DNA from: Schistocephalus solidus
Lineage: Eukaryota > Platyhelminthes > Cestoda > Diphyllobothriidea > Diphyllobothriidae
Length of the DNA: 64,000 nucleotides
Assembly (NCBI GenBank): GCA_017591395.1
Contig: WEDG01004885.1
Location: 62,001 to 126,000, forward strand
Direction of reading: 5' to 3'
A program made the position numbers and the translations under genes. Shown in pieces: positions 1 through 10,321 of this stretch. A model generated the notes under the pieces. The model saw nothing but the letters and a program-made list of their open reading frames with translations, did no database searches and had not been told where the DNA came from. How positions within the stretch are numbered: position 1 is the stretch's first letter; the number at the start of each line of letters is the position of its first letter.

Positions 1-245
1 TTACGGAACGTCTAGATCAAACGGGAAGTGCTTCAATGAAGCTTAAATATAGAGAAGACAACCACCACCACGCTTTCTAGTGCGGTCTTGAAGGTAGAGA
101 TCGTACTGGTCTATGACAAGCAAAGAGTCGGAAATTGAGTGATGGGTCCAAGATTTAGTTACACATAAAACATCAGGCATTCACTCGAAAGCCATGGCTC
201 TCAGTTGGGCCATCTTTTTTATAACTGATCTAGGATTAAGTAATA
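1..245 (-). pseudogene. LINE F5 ORF2: endonuclease N-terminus, cut by window edge
   Basis: Minus-strand reading from about 245 to 1 gives one frame with three stops that matches the start of an APE-type LINE endonuclease. A segment like PDVLCVTKSWTHH corresponds to the usual V-T-E-S/T-W block, here with E changed to K, which would remove a metal-binding glutamate. It is followed by YDLYLQDRTRKRGGG, the usual GY-x-x-x-R-x-D-R...GGG block. The rest of ORF2 lies outside the window. It follows ORF1 of the same element directly. Domain identity is knowledge of the family; the grouping with ORF1 is inference. Confidence 0.6.
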
Positions 246-251
246 TGACAT

Positions 252-1718
252 CTAGGGTAGTTCGAGTATCCAAACTAGGGTTATCGTTATTAATTTAAAA
301 AAATTTGGAGGTGGGTAATAAAGTTGGAAGTTATTGTGGCTTGGAGGGTAATTGCCAACTGCACCATAACGATTGGTATACGGAACGTCATTAACAAAAG
401 GCTGAGAGGGATATATAAAAGGTGTAGGAATAAAACTTTCCGGTATCGAACCACCATAGGGGTTAAGACCAGGGTATGCCTGTTTGTAGTTAAAACGGAA
501 TGACGGGAATTTAGATGGAAGATAGGGGCTGGTGGGAGAGGGCAAGCAGCTATAAGAATTAAGTGCTGGAAAGTTGGGTCTTGTATATCGGTTAACATAG
601 TTTGCGTTATTCGCTTGTTGGAGAGGCTTGCATTGTTTGGAGAAGGCAGTATGCGATTAATTAAACCTTCGCTATCTTGCTTTTGGGTCTGGGTTAGATT
701 TACGTCCTTCGAAAAACCTGCCTTAGGTGATATAATTGAGGGCATAAGATGACCCGTGGGGTAATGGGACGAACTAGCTTGTGGAGGGTTAAATAAGTTA
801 AATTTAGATGATTGCTGATTTTGTATTTGAAGAACTTTATTTATGCGATGTGGTTCGGCAAATTTCTCGGATTGGCCTGGAGAATTGCGTTTAAGAGGCG
901 AAGTTGGCAGTCTAAGTGCTTTAGACGGGTTAGACGGTATAAATGCTTTAGACGGGGTCGCAGACATTATAGGTGGACTGAAAGCACCGGAAATTGCAGT
1001 ATTCGGCAGCGGGGGAGATGAAGTAGAAGGTTGAGTGGAGGGACTGACCGAACTAGACATCTGAAGAGATGAATTAGCTGGTGCATTGACGTTAGTGGAA
1101 ATACGACCTGACTTATGAATATTAGGTTGAGAAATTGATGATAAGAAGGACCCATTTCTTCGCTCCATTGGTGTAAGATCTCGACAAAGGAAACATTTTT
1201 GTCATTTCCAAATAGCGAGAAGTGCGACCTCGTTGAGCAAATATTGAGTCCACTTCAACTGTTGAAAACAATTTAACTAGTATAGAAGGATTCTTGCTAC
1301 GCGAGGAGAGACGTTTTGCTTCCACTATTTCGTTGTTAAAACCATCCGAGCACAAAAAGTCCACAGCAACGTCAACTGGGCATCTGTGTATGGGAGCATC
1401 TTTTAGGAGAAAACTGTGATAACGTTTCTGTCTGTCAAAAGTTTCGCTGGCGACCAAGTGAACAAGTGAATCGAGACGCCTGCAATCCTGAGATGGAACA
1501 TCAGATATGTTACCATCGAACAGGTTGCCGAGTATAGACAAAATGGATCCAAACTTCATCATGAAGTCGTTGCAGTTCTGTAAAGCGGACAGATCTAGCT
1601 GTTTAGCTTTAACTATGGGTTGTACATTTGAGTCAATGTTGAAACTGCTAGGTGTATTCAAGTATCGTTTTGGTCCCGAGGCATGTAGTTTATGACGAAT
1701 TGAGCTTTTTGGTTTCAT
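252..1718 (-). pseudogene. LINE F5 ORF1-like protein, frameshifted
   Basis: Two overlapping minus-strand frames (1718-1122 and 1168-290), plus a third at 545-252, read as one broken protein. The upstream part has a block FDRQKRYHSFLL followed by VEAKRLSSRSKNPSILVKLF. This resembles the RRM-like region of LINE ORF1 proteins (R-K-x-N-V-V..., then A-x-R-L-G...P-R-P-L-K-I). The downstream part is rich in Ser, Pro, Asn and Gln and later Tyr/Pro, as in the linker of such proteins. Frameshifts near 1150 and 550 break it. The endonuclease at 1-245 follows in the same direction, supporting a LINE origin. No host gene is implied. Confidence 0.5.
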
Positions 1719-1789
1719 ATTTCGTCGAAAATATGAGTAAAATTTAGGCAGGATACGCAGGGTAAAATAAATTTATGAAATTTCAACCT

Positions 1790-1793
<4 letters not shown>

Positions 1794-1862
<69 letters not shown>
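1794..1862. repeat. (AT)n microsatellite, about 69 nt
   Basis: Uninterrupted alternating A/T of about 69 bases. It lies exactly at the 5' truncation point of the F1 LINE copy A, so it may mark the insertion junction. ORFs reading YIYIYI through it are artefacts. Confidence 0.95.
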
Positions 1863-1866
<4 letters not shown>

Positions 1867-2505
1867 ACTTGATCTTATTTTTTGTAGAGGTTGTCAGCCA
1901 TTGTCAGTGTCACCTTTAGATCCACTTCGGAGTTCTGATCGTGCTATAATTCTTTCTACACAAAGAACTAGAGGCTACTAAAACGTCTTCCGAAAAGTAT
2001 AGTTTATCCGTGATTTCAGATCAGCAAATATGGGGGAATCGCTAACACATCTTATTTCCGACGATTGGCTAACTTCTTTGTATGTTCGGATAAGAATGTT
2101 TGTACTGATACATTGTACAAAGTTCTAGGTCCATTCATTTCTCGTTTTGTTCCCCGTAAGAAAATAATTAATGTCAAGGATGAAGTCTACCTCTCTTTAT
2201 CATTCTGCCGTAGACTGCGTAGACACTTCCGTCGTTTTCCTCTACAAAACTACACTTCCGTCATGCCACAAAAACCTTCGGTAAATGTTGCGAAACTTTT
2301 CGCGCACAGTAAAAGTGCAAAGAAAAACGCAGCACCCCGTACTTCGAGACGCTTTAGGAAACACTATAGCTGACGCTAAGTTGACAGCTGATAGCTTCAA
2401 TGCTTTCTCGTCTAGAGCTTTAGTAAACATGTTGTCGCGCCCTTTCCTAACATCCGGGTTTGGACCGGAAACGTCCTCGAAACCATATCTTTTACCCTCT
2501 GGGAC
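1863..2505 (+). pseudogene. F1 copy A: end of endonuclease and linker
   Basis: Starts with the C-terminal endonuclease block (DLIFCRGCQPL...SSDRAIILST). In copy B this reads NSDHTIVLST, so the catalytic S-D-H has become S-D-R here. It then enters a linker with FISRFVPRKKIIN and a basic RRLRRHFRRF stretch. It switches frame near 1980, 2290 and 2370. Copy B supplies the parallel reading at 15900-16270. Non-functional. Confidence 0.8.
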
Positions 2506-3470
2506 GTGACAATAGCCATTCGGCGTTTTCATCAATCTTACAGTGCTGGACCAGATGGCGTCCCGGTCAGTGTCCTAAAGGCAGATGCAAATGATATAAT
2601 TCCGTCCCTTCTGTATAAAATATTTAATCTTGCTCTTGAAAGTGAAACCTTCCCTATTTTTTGGAAGGAATCGCACATTCTGCCTATACCCAAACACGGC
2701 CGACCTACGTCATTTGATGAATTTAGGCCAGTAAATACACTACCAGCAGTCTCGAAGATCTTCGAGGCCTTGATCAAAGACAAGATGATGCGTCACCAAA
2801 CAGAGAATAACCTACTTAATGCGGCTCAGCATGGATTTCTCGAAAAAATGTCGTGTGACACTTGCCAGCTCTCTTTCTTTGATCATGTGCTACAATCGAG
2901 AGACAGCGGTTTTGCAATTTACACCGTTTACTTCGATTTCACGAAGGCTTTTGATCGTGCTGAACATGATCTCCTACAGCTGAAGCTTGTCTCCTTTTGC
3001 ATAGGAAACAAAATTCTGAACTTACTAACCTTCTATTTGAATGCTCGCGCACAACGGGTTAAATATCTGATGTTATCTCCAACCCCACGCATGCGAGGAG
3101 TGGAGTTATTCAGGGTAGCTTGCTCGGCCTGCTTTTATTTTACCTTTTTGTCAACGATGTTCCTGATGTTTTTCGGTATGGAAGACCCTTTATGTACACT
3201 GAAGATTTAAAATTTGCCTATCGATATAAACCGGTCGATCGCAACATCGTGCTTGAGCTCTTAAAAAAGAATCTTCAGGCCTTTGCTCAGTGGTGTCGCA
3301 CATGGTGCCTTTCGCTTTCTTGGCACAAGTGCTCCGTTATGGTTATTGGTGACAACTTTCAGCCCCAACTAAGCATAGACGGTCACGACCTTAATGTGCC
3401 AGGAGTTATAAAGGATCTGGCATATCATATTCTAGTTGTCTTAATCTGTCAGAGCACTGCGCCCTGATTT
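2506..3470 (+). pseudogene. F1 copy A reverse transcriptase, broken, catalytic site mutated
   Basis: Two frames (2506-3210 and 3120-3467) cover the fingers and palm of a non-LTR RT. Visible blocks are AGPDGVPVSVLK, ILPIPKHGRPTS, FRPVNTLPAVSKIFE, NAAQHGFLEKMSCDTCQLSF and VYFDFTKAFD (motif A). After a frameshift near 3120 come LLFYLFVNDVPD and FMYTEDLKFAY. The last is motif C: copy B has YADDLK there, so the first catalytic Asp is replaced by Glu. The enzyme would be inactive even without the frameshift. Confidence 0.88.
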
Positions 3471-4350
3471 TCTCGAAAGCACGCCAAACTACTGGGTTTA
3501 TTCTCAGAAATTTCAAAATCGTCAATATTAGAAGTAGCCTTTATAAAATGTATGTCAGCCCTAGTCTGGAATACTGCTCGTTTCTATTTAGCCTTCTGCA
3601 CGCTATTGAAAGGACGAAGATAGTGTCAGTCCAGCAATTCTTAACAAAAACGAGTGTTCATTTCAGAACATCGAAATCTGTACTACCAACAACGCTGTGA
3701 GCTTACAAGCCTTGACTCGTTGTGGATTCGCAGATTACATAAGGGACTACTTTTAAACAGTTGTACCTTTAACCATCTTACATCCCTGGGGCAGCTCGAA
3801 CACTCTCGGCACACCAGTCATTGAGATGTATTTTTATTATTTTCTTTCTTTGGCACGCACCGTAAGATACCATCAGTTTTTTACGGTAAACGCTATGGCA
3901 ATCTGAAATTAGCTACCAAGAATTAGCAAAATTTAGCAAAGCTATCCCTTGTTTTCGAGAGCTGTCACTAGTTTTCTACATTCAGGACGCCTTCCGAAAA
4001 TTTTGGGTGCTGACGCTGTGGAAGCTCTACTTCATTCTGAGGGTGTCCACGGACTCTGAATCCTATGCCAAAGTTCATACTGAGGGCAATATTGCTGGCT
4101 CTGCAGACCTTAATTGGTTTATTCCTCAGTCAACAGCGAACATCCGTTCGCCGACATACCTGCTGGTGCAGAATACCAGATCCACAACACTGAAAGGAGA
4201 AGTTCTTCACTGCGCACCTGTGTCAACGCTTCCATGTCCTGAATTTTAATCCCTCAATAAGCTGCAGTTTTTTCTCCTGAGAACACTCCAGAGAATGATC
4301 AGGAGTTTTTCTTTGTCAGCTTGACCCTCTACTCTATATCTCTTTTGACC
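3471..4350 (+). mobile_element. F1 copy A: degenerate RT C-terminus and 3' UTR
   Basis: No long ORF. Short stretches correspond to the thumb/C-terminal region (for example LYKMYVSPSLEYCSFLF near 3540) and then to untranslated sequence shared with copies B (13760-14700 reversed) and C (23478-23740). The segment at about 4080-4250 is similar in all three copies. Confidence 0.7.
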
Positions 4351-4380
4351 TTGCCTGTAAACTGGCAATAAATAAATAAA
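4351..4380 (+). other. F1 3'-terminal stem-loop and TAAA tail (copy A)
   Basis: TTGCC at 4351-4355 can pair with GGCAA at 4364-4368 around an 8-nt loop (TGTAAACT), followed at once by ATAAATAAATAAA. The same arrangement ends copies B and C. Such hairpins next to a short-repeat tail are known 3' recognition features of several LINE clades. Confidence 0.7.
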
Positions 4381-5040
4381 TTTGTGGTTTGTTATGGCTT
4401 TTCCTTCACAAGTGTTGGTGATTTGAAATTTTTAGTTGCCATACCAGGTAAAAAACTGCACTCATCATTCTAGTATTATCGTAGACAGACTCGTTATTCA
4501 GCGGAACTGGTTTTTCAATGGACTAAGAATACGATAGAGGTGAAATTGATAGGTAGCCATGTCGGTCAGGTTCTTCGTCCGGACGGGGAGACAGATATTC
4601 CCAGTTAGTCGGCAGACTCTTCAGCTACGGCCATTAGCGGAGCGTGGTAGTTTAATAGAGAGTGTTAGATTATTTCTAGTGAGGATTATTCACTGAGGGC
4701 CGTGCAAATACTTTCTCAAAGTCAGTCTTAATCTCTGATCTCTCTGCCCTGGACCAGATCTCATTCCAAAAGAGTCAGTCATCTGAGGCAGGAATTGAGC
4801 GCAGCTGGCTGGCATGGCGTAAGCTTGCGCCTAGGGGTGTCACAACACCCTGTGCGTCCTAAATAAGGCATACCATGTACTAATGCAGTCCCCTGCGTTG
4901 GAAAAGCACAGCTCCCGTCCCCTTTGGAGATGTCGCTCTTCCTCTTCCGGGATGGTTTTGATATTTCAACAACTTTTCCTTCCGATATTAGTGAACAGGC
5001 CGAGTTCCAGGAAGTAACTCAGAAGAAGAAGAGGTGATCA
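4381..5040. other. No gene found; unclassified, probably repeat-derived
   Basis: No coding frame longer than a few dozen codons has recognisable similarity. The sequence has mixed composition and ends at the Penelope-type terminus described next. I see no RNA gene or tandem repeat. Confidence 0.5.
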
Positions 5041-5152
5041 CCGGAACATGGTGTTTATTTTCCTGACGTTTCAGATTCTCTCGCAAGGCCATCCTTAGAG
5101 ACATTTAAAGAAAAGTGTACTTGGGGCACAAGTTGCGCAGTATTTAGAGGGC
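5041..5152 (-). other. Penelope-type terminal segment with hammerhead-like core (copy 1)
   Basis: On the minus strand it contains GAAACGTCAGG (core GAAACGTC at 5072-5065), preceded by a GATGG block and followed by AAAATAAACACC. The second copy near 59200 shares the same words at nearly the same spacing: the GACGTTTC word and GCAGTATTTA are 72 bases apart here and 74 there. Penelope-like elements are known to carry minimal hammerhead ribozymes ending GAAAC-GUC in their terminal repeats. This copy has a damaged CUGAUGA core (it reads CTAAGGATGG), so it is a relic at best. It lies just before a Penelope-like RT on the opposite strand. Confidence 0.4.
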
Positions 5153-5389
5153 ATGGTTGCCAGTCAACCACGGGCCTATTATCGCTGTCAGTCTTCGTGT
5201 TTATCGCTGGGGTTCGTAGTTGATGCGATGATTGCTTCTTGGGCCGAACCCTCATACATTGTCATGATTTCATCACCTTTGTCAATTCCTGGCATAACAA
5301 TTACTCGACAATTTGGCACGCTGTCACCGAGACTACTGGTCACCCACATCCGCTTCACGTGGTTCACACTTTTGCCCAGACAAATTAGC

Positions 5390-5990
5390 AAAGCTAAAAG
5401 CTTGCTGGAGGATCGCCAGTTCTACGTCCCATGCGAAACACACCCTGTAAAAACGCTGACACGCGAAATTAATTCGACGTGGTTTGCACTTGAGAACTCA
5501 GGTTTAATATCGCCGATCGACTGCCACATGCCCAGAGCAAAAGATACGGCCTTAGCCCGATTCTATGGTCTTCCAAAGGTGCACAAAGAGGGCGTTCCTC
5601 TCCGGCCCATTGCATCACTCAAAGGAACTCCAAATTACAGACTGGAAAAGTGGCTGTTTCAGTGCCTTAAATTTTGAACCACGGATTCACAGACCACAGT
5701 CAGCTCGTCAATCCAATTCTTTGAGAAACTTAAAGGGGTAAGTCTCCTGTCAAATTGCGTCATGGTATCTTTTGATGTCACGTACCTTTTTACTTTCATC
5801 CCTAAGAATCTGACAGTCGAGACCTTCGAGTTACTTTTTTAAAGCAAATACGGTGAAACGGAGAATCACCTCGGACACGCAAAAATTATCCAACTCCGGA
5901 AGCTCTGCCACAAAATGTACTGCACGTTGGATTTAAGACATTGACTGGCAGGCAAATTCCTCTCCGCCTAAACATCAGAAATTGGCCTAT
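5390..5990 (+). pseudogene. Penelope-like element reverse transcriptase fragment
   Basis: One frame, interrupted by stops at 5675 and about 5840, carries ARFYGLPKVHKEGVPLRPI. This is the signature LPKIHK...PLRPI block of Penelope-like RTs and differs from LINE RTs. It is followed by LKGTPNYRLEKWL and, after the first stop, by VMVSFDVTYLFTFIP (motif A, usually SFDVxSLFTxIP). The preceding residues (KAKSLLEDRQFYVPC) fit the N-terminal RT region. It fades at about 5990, where LINE F4 begins. The catalytic Y-x-D-D part and GIY-YIG nuclease are absent. Confidence 0.75.
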
Positions 5991-6009
5991 ACTATTATCT
6001 TTTCAAACA

Positions 6010-6700
6010 TGTCCCAACTGGTCAGATCAGTTACTAGAAATGTCAACATTTAAGATTTAATTTTTACAAATGATGTCCACCCTCTCTTTATGAATTTTCC
6101 TCATGATCTTTTCACAAGTGATCACGCAATAATTCACTGTTGTTTTCCAGTCCCCCTTCTTACGAAGCTGAGGTTAAATGCAATAACCTCGACTTTGCTA
6201 ATACAAACCATGAAATGATAAATAATTTCGTAAGCACTCATGATTGGCAAAGCATATTCGCAATCAACGATCCAAACTTTTTCCGTGAGCTATTGCAGAG
6301 CCTCACAGAACAAATCCAGGCTTTAATCACGTTTAAGATTTTTAATTCAAATACAGCTTCTTTTACTGTTCCGCATTTTCAGCAGAACAGACTTAAAAAA
6401 TTACGAAAACAACTTAAATATTCATCTAAAAGCTCTTTGTCAGTTCATTTAAGGATTGCACAAATATTTGAATTAGCATCGAAAATTAGGCTCGCGAGAG
6501 ATAAGCGTAGGGAGTCTCGGGCACTAAGTGATGGCAATTCATCCAAATCTGTTGCTCTTATCTTCCATGTTCGATCATCGGCTAAGCGTCTGAATTTAAC
6601 TCCGCCCTTACTCGACTGTAACAAAAAATTTGTTACAGACGATTTGGGCAAAGCAGAATTGTTAAATTCGTTTTTTTGCCAACCACTTTACCACTGAAAC
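6010..6700 (+). pseudogene. F4 endonuclease C-terminus and linker
   Basis: From about 6050, DLIFTNDVHPLFMNFP leads to FTSDHAIIHCCF, the final S-D-H block of the APE-type endonuclease with the catalytic Asp-His retained. The following ORF (6140-6697) is a Lys/Arg/Leu-rich linker ending in the region before the RT fingers (DDLGKAELLNSFF). A stop and a frameshift separate the two. Confidence 0.75.
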
Positions 6701-8341
6701 TAGCCCCGACTCCCACAATTCCTCTGCTTTCAAATTCGCTTCTAACAACCATTAATTTCTCGCATTCATGTATTCAAAAAGGAAATAGCTCACCTAAAAA
6801 TTCACATTCGGTTGGAACTGATAACATTCCAAACTCACTTATTAAACAGTTAAGGGATTTTCCACCCTTTACTAAGCAAGTTATTCTCAGTATTTCTCGA
6901 AAATGGTTTCTTCCCCGATTACTGGATAACTTCTATTATAATACCAGTTTTTAAATCTGGTTCCCGATCGGACATTCATAACTATCGCGGTGTTCATAAA
7001 ACGCCCTCTCTTGCTAAACTCTTCGAAAAACTAATTGCAAAACAAATCACGGATTTTCGCATAAGCAATCAAATTATCAACTGTTCCCAACACGGCTTCT
7101 TACCGGACCGCTCTTGTGAAACATGCCACATGTCTTTTCTAAATCTACTAACCTCTCTTCGTAATGATCATCTCTCTATGGTAGTTATCTATTTTGATCT
7201 TAGTAAGGCATTCGATAAAGTGCCTCATACACGACTTCTAGCTAAACTAAAAGCTATAGGATTTCGTAGTCCCCTTACTGAATTTACTAGATCATACCTA
7301 AATGATCGAAAGCAAAATGTTTTAGCAAGGTCCTCATACTCAAGTGCTACCCCGAATGTTAGTGGTGTCCTTCAAGGTACCGTATTAGGTCCTTTGTTGT
7401 TCTTACTGTATATAAATGATATTTCATCGATAGTTAAACATTCTCAATCTTTTATTTATGCTGATGACCTCAAATGCGTGTATTCCTTCTCTAACTCTAC
7501 GACCGAACGGTGCCTAGAACAAATTCATTTCAGACTTAGACGCTCTTTCGGCCTGGAGCTCCACATGGCTAATGGAGTTCTCACCTACATAGTGTCGCTA
7601 CATGAGTTTTGGGCCTGTAAGGCTGACGCAACCTCTTATTTTTGAAGGTTGCCCTATGATTGAATGTTCCTCCATCAAGGACTTGGGCTTAAGCTACACC
7701 AATAAATTAGATCTTTCGCTTCATGCCGATAGAATTACGGCCAAAGCTGCTCAGATTTTCGGCTTTATTTCTTATAATTTCTACCTTCCTGAAATTAAAT
7801 TAAGACTTTATCGTATGTTTGTACTTCCCATTCTTGAATTTTGTTGTCCTTTCTTCGGTTTAATGAACGAATCTCGCCATTCAAAAATTGAAAATGTCAA
7901 AGACATTTCACAAAAAAACTCCTATTTCAGACTCTTTCAACTACTTCCTACTCAACAAGATGCCAGCTAATGAAGCTAAAATTTCTTTGGGTCAGGAGAC
8001 TTGAAGCAGGCTTTTGTCTCCTTTTCCGACTAAATAATAGTTCAACTCTCCCAAAGCTCTCTGTCATTACCCCTGTTAGTCTTCCTTATAACCTAAGAAA
8101 TTCTGCACAAATTATACCTCCCCCTGCATCCTCCACGTGTAAACGCTCTCTCTTCTTTGCTTCTAAGAATAGTTTTCTTTGGAATAACTTGCCAATTGAA
8201 ATTAGGTCGTTAACTAGTCTATCTGCATTCAAGCGAAGACTGCACATTTATCTTAACACTGATTCTATTAACCTTTTATTTTCCTCATCTTTTCCCAGTA
8301 GCTTTCCCCGTGACTCGGAGAAAGGACCATCGGGAATTTAA
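6676..8341 (+). pseudogene. F4 reverse transcriptase and C-terminal domain
   Basis: The blocks are in the usual order: SVGTDNIPNSLIKQL, NCSQHGFLPDRSCETCHMSF, VVIYFDLSKAFDKVPH (motif A), GVLQGTVLGPLLFLLYINDI (motif B) and SFIYADDLKCVYSF (motif C with both Asp). A shift near 7600 leads to IKDLGLSYTNKLDLSLHADR and RMFVLPILEFCCPFF. The last frame (7970-8341) carries RRLEAGFCLLFRLNN, PYNLRNSAQI and NSFLWNNLPIEIRSLTSLSA. At least four frameshifts disable it. The catalytic residues are still present. Confidence 0.87.
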
Positions 8342-8345
8342 GTGA

Positions 8346-8700
8346 CCCTCTTGAAACTATATTTTCGCTACCTCGGGTCGCCCATGAACTATGATGTCTC
8401 CTTATATCACCAGTCATCCAAACGATGACGTCATTTGAACGTACACATTCGGTGGTCCACAGTCTTAAATGCTGCGGTTTCTTTGGATACTAACCATCGT
8501 CAGAATTCAATTCTGGGTCCTAAGATGCTGAGGACTTAAGTTCATTGACGCCTTTTCCTGAGATTTTGTTTCATACGCCTAAGCGATCAAGAACGAATCA
8601 CCCCAACGTTTCATATTCTCATTCTGAAATGCTTCTACAGTATTACCCTACTCTACCACATGACCATTTTTCCTAAGCAGTTTTTTTCTGCTACATTCTA
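8346..8700. other. No gene found
   Basis: Intergenic or repeat-derived sequence after F4. I see no coding similarity, RNA gene or tandem repeat. Confidence 0.5.
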
Positions 8701-8701
8701 T

Positions 8702-9345
8702 TCAAAAATGAAGGCTTATTGAACTCTGCCTCCATTTATATGGTAGGAGTTTTTTCACTGTCAATAAGTCGCAGGCCACTTTTCCGCCATTTCTTTGCTG
8801 GCTACCATGACATGCTCCATTGTATTCCGATGGAGATGTAGAGAGCATGCTGTTGTCGCTCGTCCGTGGCATTAAAGGTATCTTATGATTACTGATTTTC
8901 GACTTTTCAGAGACCGTCGATCGCTGATTTACTGTTTCGCAGTCGGATTCTATGTGCACCAGATTTCCCGAACCTGGGGAAATGCAAGACATAATTTCCT
9001 CCTTGCTTATTTTCTTTCTGGTCATCTGTATTTCATCTGACTCAGAGGTTTGTTCTAATGACTTCGTTCTTTTTCTCTTTTTGTTTCGCTTAATGTTGTG
9101 CCTTTTGACCTCTACCGTTTCCTTGCGAGGATTACGGTCTAGCTTTCTGATGTTTTTCAGCTCATTTGCATCGTGTTTTTGGCGAGTTAATTTTGTTATG
9201 TTTGATGAGGACTGCTATTATTTCCGATAGGAGACCGAGGTCTCCTACTAATCTCAAAAATCTGGCTTTGAGTCCTCAGCATCCATCACAGTGTGCCAGC
9301 CCTTCACTCTTTAGCTTAGTTTTGGTAATGTTCAGTAGTGCATTG
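8702..9345 (-). pseudogene. Possible LINE ORF1 relic (coiled-coil, basic)
   Basis: The minus frame open from about 9200 to 8702 encodes a Lys/Arg/Ser/Glu-rich chain (ELKNIRKLDRNPRKETVEVK, then KRNKKRKRTKS). A neighbouring frame upstream (about 9345-9200) reads CDGC, then LKARFLRLVGDLGLLSEII, a leucine-heptad stretch. C-x-x-C followed by a leucine-rich coiled coil is the pattern at the start of ORF1 in F1 copy B and F3, which is why I suggest an ORF1 relic. A host exon is not excluded. Confidence 0.35.
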
Positions 9346-9435
9346 TTTTCTTCAATATTGCTGCTTGGTGATTCTTCTCGACCTGCTGAGAGTGACTTTT
9401 GTATTTCTGGTAAGTTTTCGTCACATGAAATCGAA

Positions 9436-9905
9436 AACCAATGTCAACATCGATCTCCTGCCCTATCTTCAAGAAACCACCAGGGCCATGCAAAAAATCT
9501 CCAGTGAGAATGCACCTGGATTTGTCGCAATCCCTGTTGAGATTTACAAACATGGTGGCCTTAATTAATGCATTTGCTCACAACGCTCTTCCAGGAGAAG
9601 TGGTGCCAAGAAAAAGTCCCTCAGGATTTTAAGGACGCCACAATCATCTACCTTTTCAAGAAGCAGGGAAACTATTAACGCTGTGACAACCCACAAGCGA
9701 TCCCATGGCTCAACATTGCCGGGAAAATCCTCACCCTAATTCTCCTCAATCGCTTCAATAGCCACCTGAAAAAAGGAATCCTGCTGGAAGGTCGATACGG
9801 CTTCCGCCGTCACCGCGGCACTTTCGATATTATTTTTCCGTGCGTCAGCTGTGCGAGTAATGCTTGGAGATGAGAACCCACCTCATTTCAGCACTCCCAA
9901 TAGCC
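9436..9905 (+). pseudogene. RTE-like LINE reverse transcriptase fragment
   Basis: Reading plus with frame changes gives WCQEKVPQDFKDATIIYLF, QAIPWLNIAGKILTLILLN and RYGFRRHRGTFDIIF. These match the fingers of RTE-like RTs (consensus P-x-D-W-x-D-A-x-I-V-x-L-x-K-x-x-G, then G-F-R-x-x-R-x-T-x-D-x-I-F). It ends about 9905, where Gypsy sequence on the opposite strand starts. The longer copy on the right (20090-21990) belongs to the same family. Confidence 0.7.
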
Positions 9906-10321
9906 ACCATGGGTAAATCTATGTAGGCGTACACAAAAGGCAGGCCACGCAAGACACGGTCGATGAACCTCTGAAAAGTCTGGGCGGAATTACGAAGGCT
10001 GGAGGACATATGGGTGAACTCAAACAGTCCGAATGGTGTAGTAACAGTGGTTTTGGGGATGTCTTCAGGGGCGACAGAAATCTGATGGAATGCGCGTACC
10101 AGGTCAATCTTCAAGAAAACCAATTTATCAAAAATGGTTCCGGTGAAATCCTGAATATGAGGCACTGGATACCGATCGGGATTAGTGAGGTTGTTGAGGG
10201 CTCATTCGTCGCCACAGGGTCACCAGTCACCCGATGTTGCCTTGGGCAGCATGTGTGAAGGTGACGCCGAGGGACTCTCGGACGGTCGAATGGCGTTCAG
10301 TTGTAGTCTATGTTCAAATTC
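9436..10321. repeat. Left arm of an 886-nt inverted repeat (partner 19655-20540)
   Basis: Positions pair so that left plus right coordinate equals 29976 throughout, meaning no net insertion or deletion across 886 bases. The segment 9845-10258 appears identical between arms (both strands give identical translations). 9600-9800 differs at roughly 7 of 200 positions, and 9480-9540 at about 6 of 60. The arm is a fusion of an RTE-like LINE fragment (left half) and a Gypsy RT fragment (right half). Confidence 0.93.

Larger units (their letters stand above)
1863..4380 (+). mobile_element. LINE family F1, copy A, 5'-truncated
   Basis: Non-LTR retrotransposon remnant that begins inside the endonuclease domain (LDLIFCRGCQPLSVSPLD) and runs through reverse transcriptase to a 3' untranslated region ending in a stem-loop and TAAA repeats. 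It aligns along its length with copy B at 13727-18080 on the other strand. Several frameshifts and stops divide it. The protein blocks match jockey/CR1-like endonuclease-RT proteins known from flatworms. Confidence 0.9.
6000..8345 (+). mobile_element. LINE family F4, 5'-truncated
   Basis: Non-LTR element beginning at the C-terminal end of the endonuclease and continuing through the RT to the conserved C-terminal domain. It abuts the Penelope relic on its left. It consists of at least five frame segments (6140-6697, 6676-6954, 7130-7645, 7602-7970, 7970-8341). The 3' end is not marked by a clear tail; I place it shortly after the last codon. Fragments of this family recur at about 13410-13722, 18085-18600, 18968-19473 and 29562-30105. 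Confidence 0.85.

Noticed and set aside
1775..1981. ORF with Tyr-Ile repeats
   Set aside because: It is translation of the AT microsatellite joined to LINE sequence.
10010..10258. 82-codon plus ORF identical to one at 19966-19718
   Set aside because: The two are antisense shadows of Gypsy RT within the inverted arms; identity reflects the DNA repeat.
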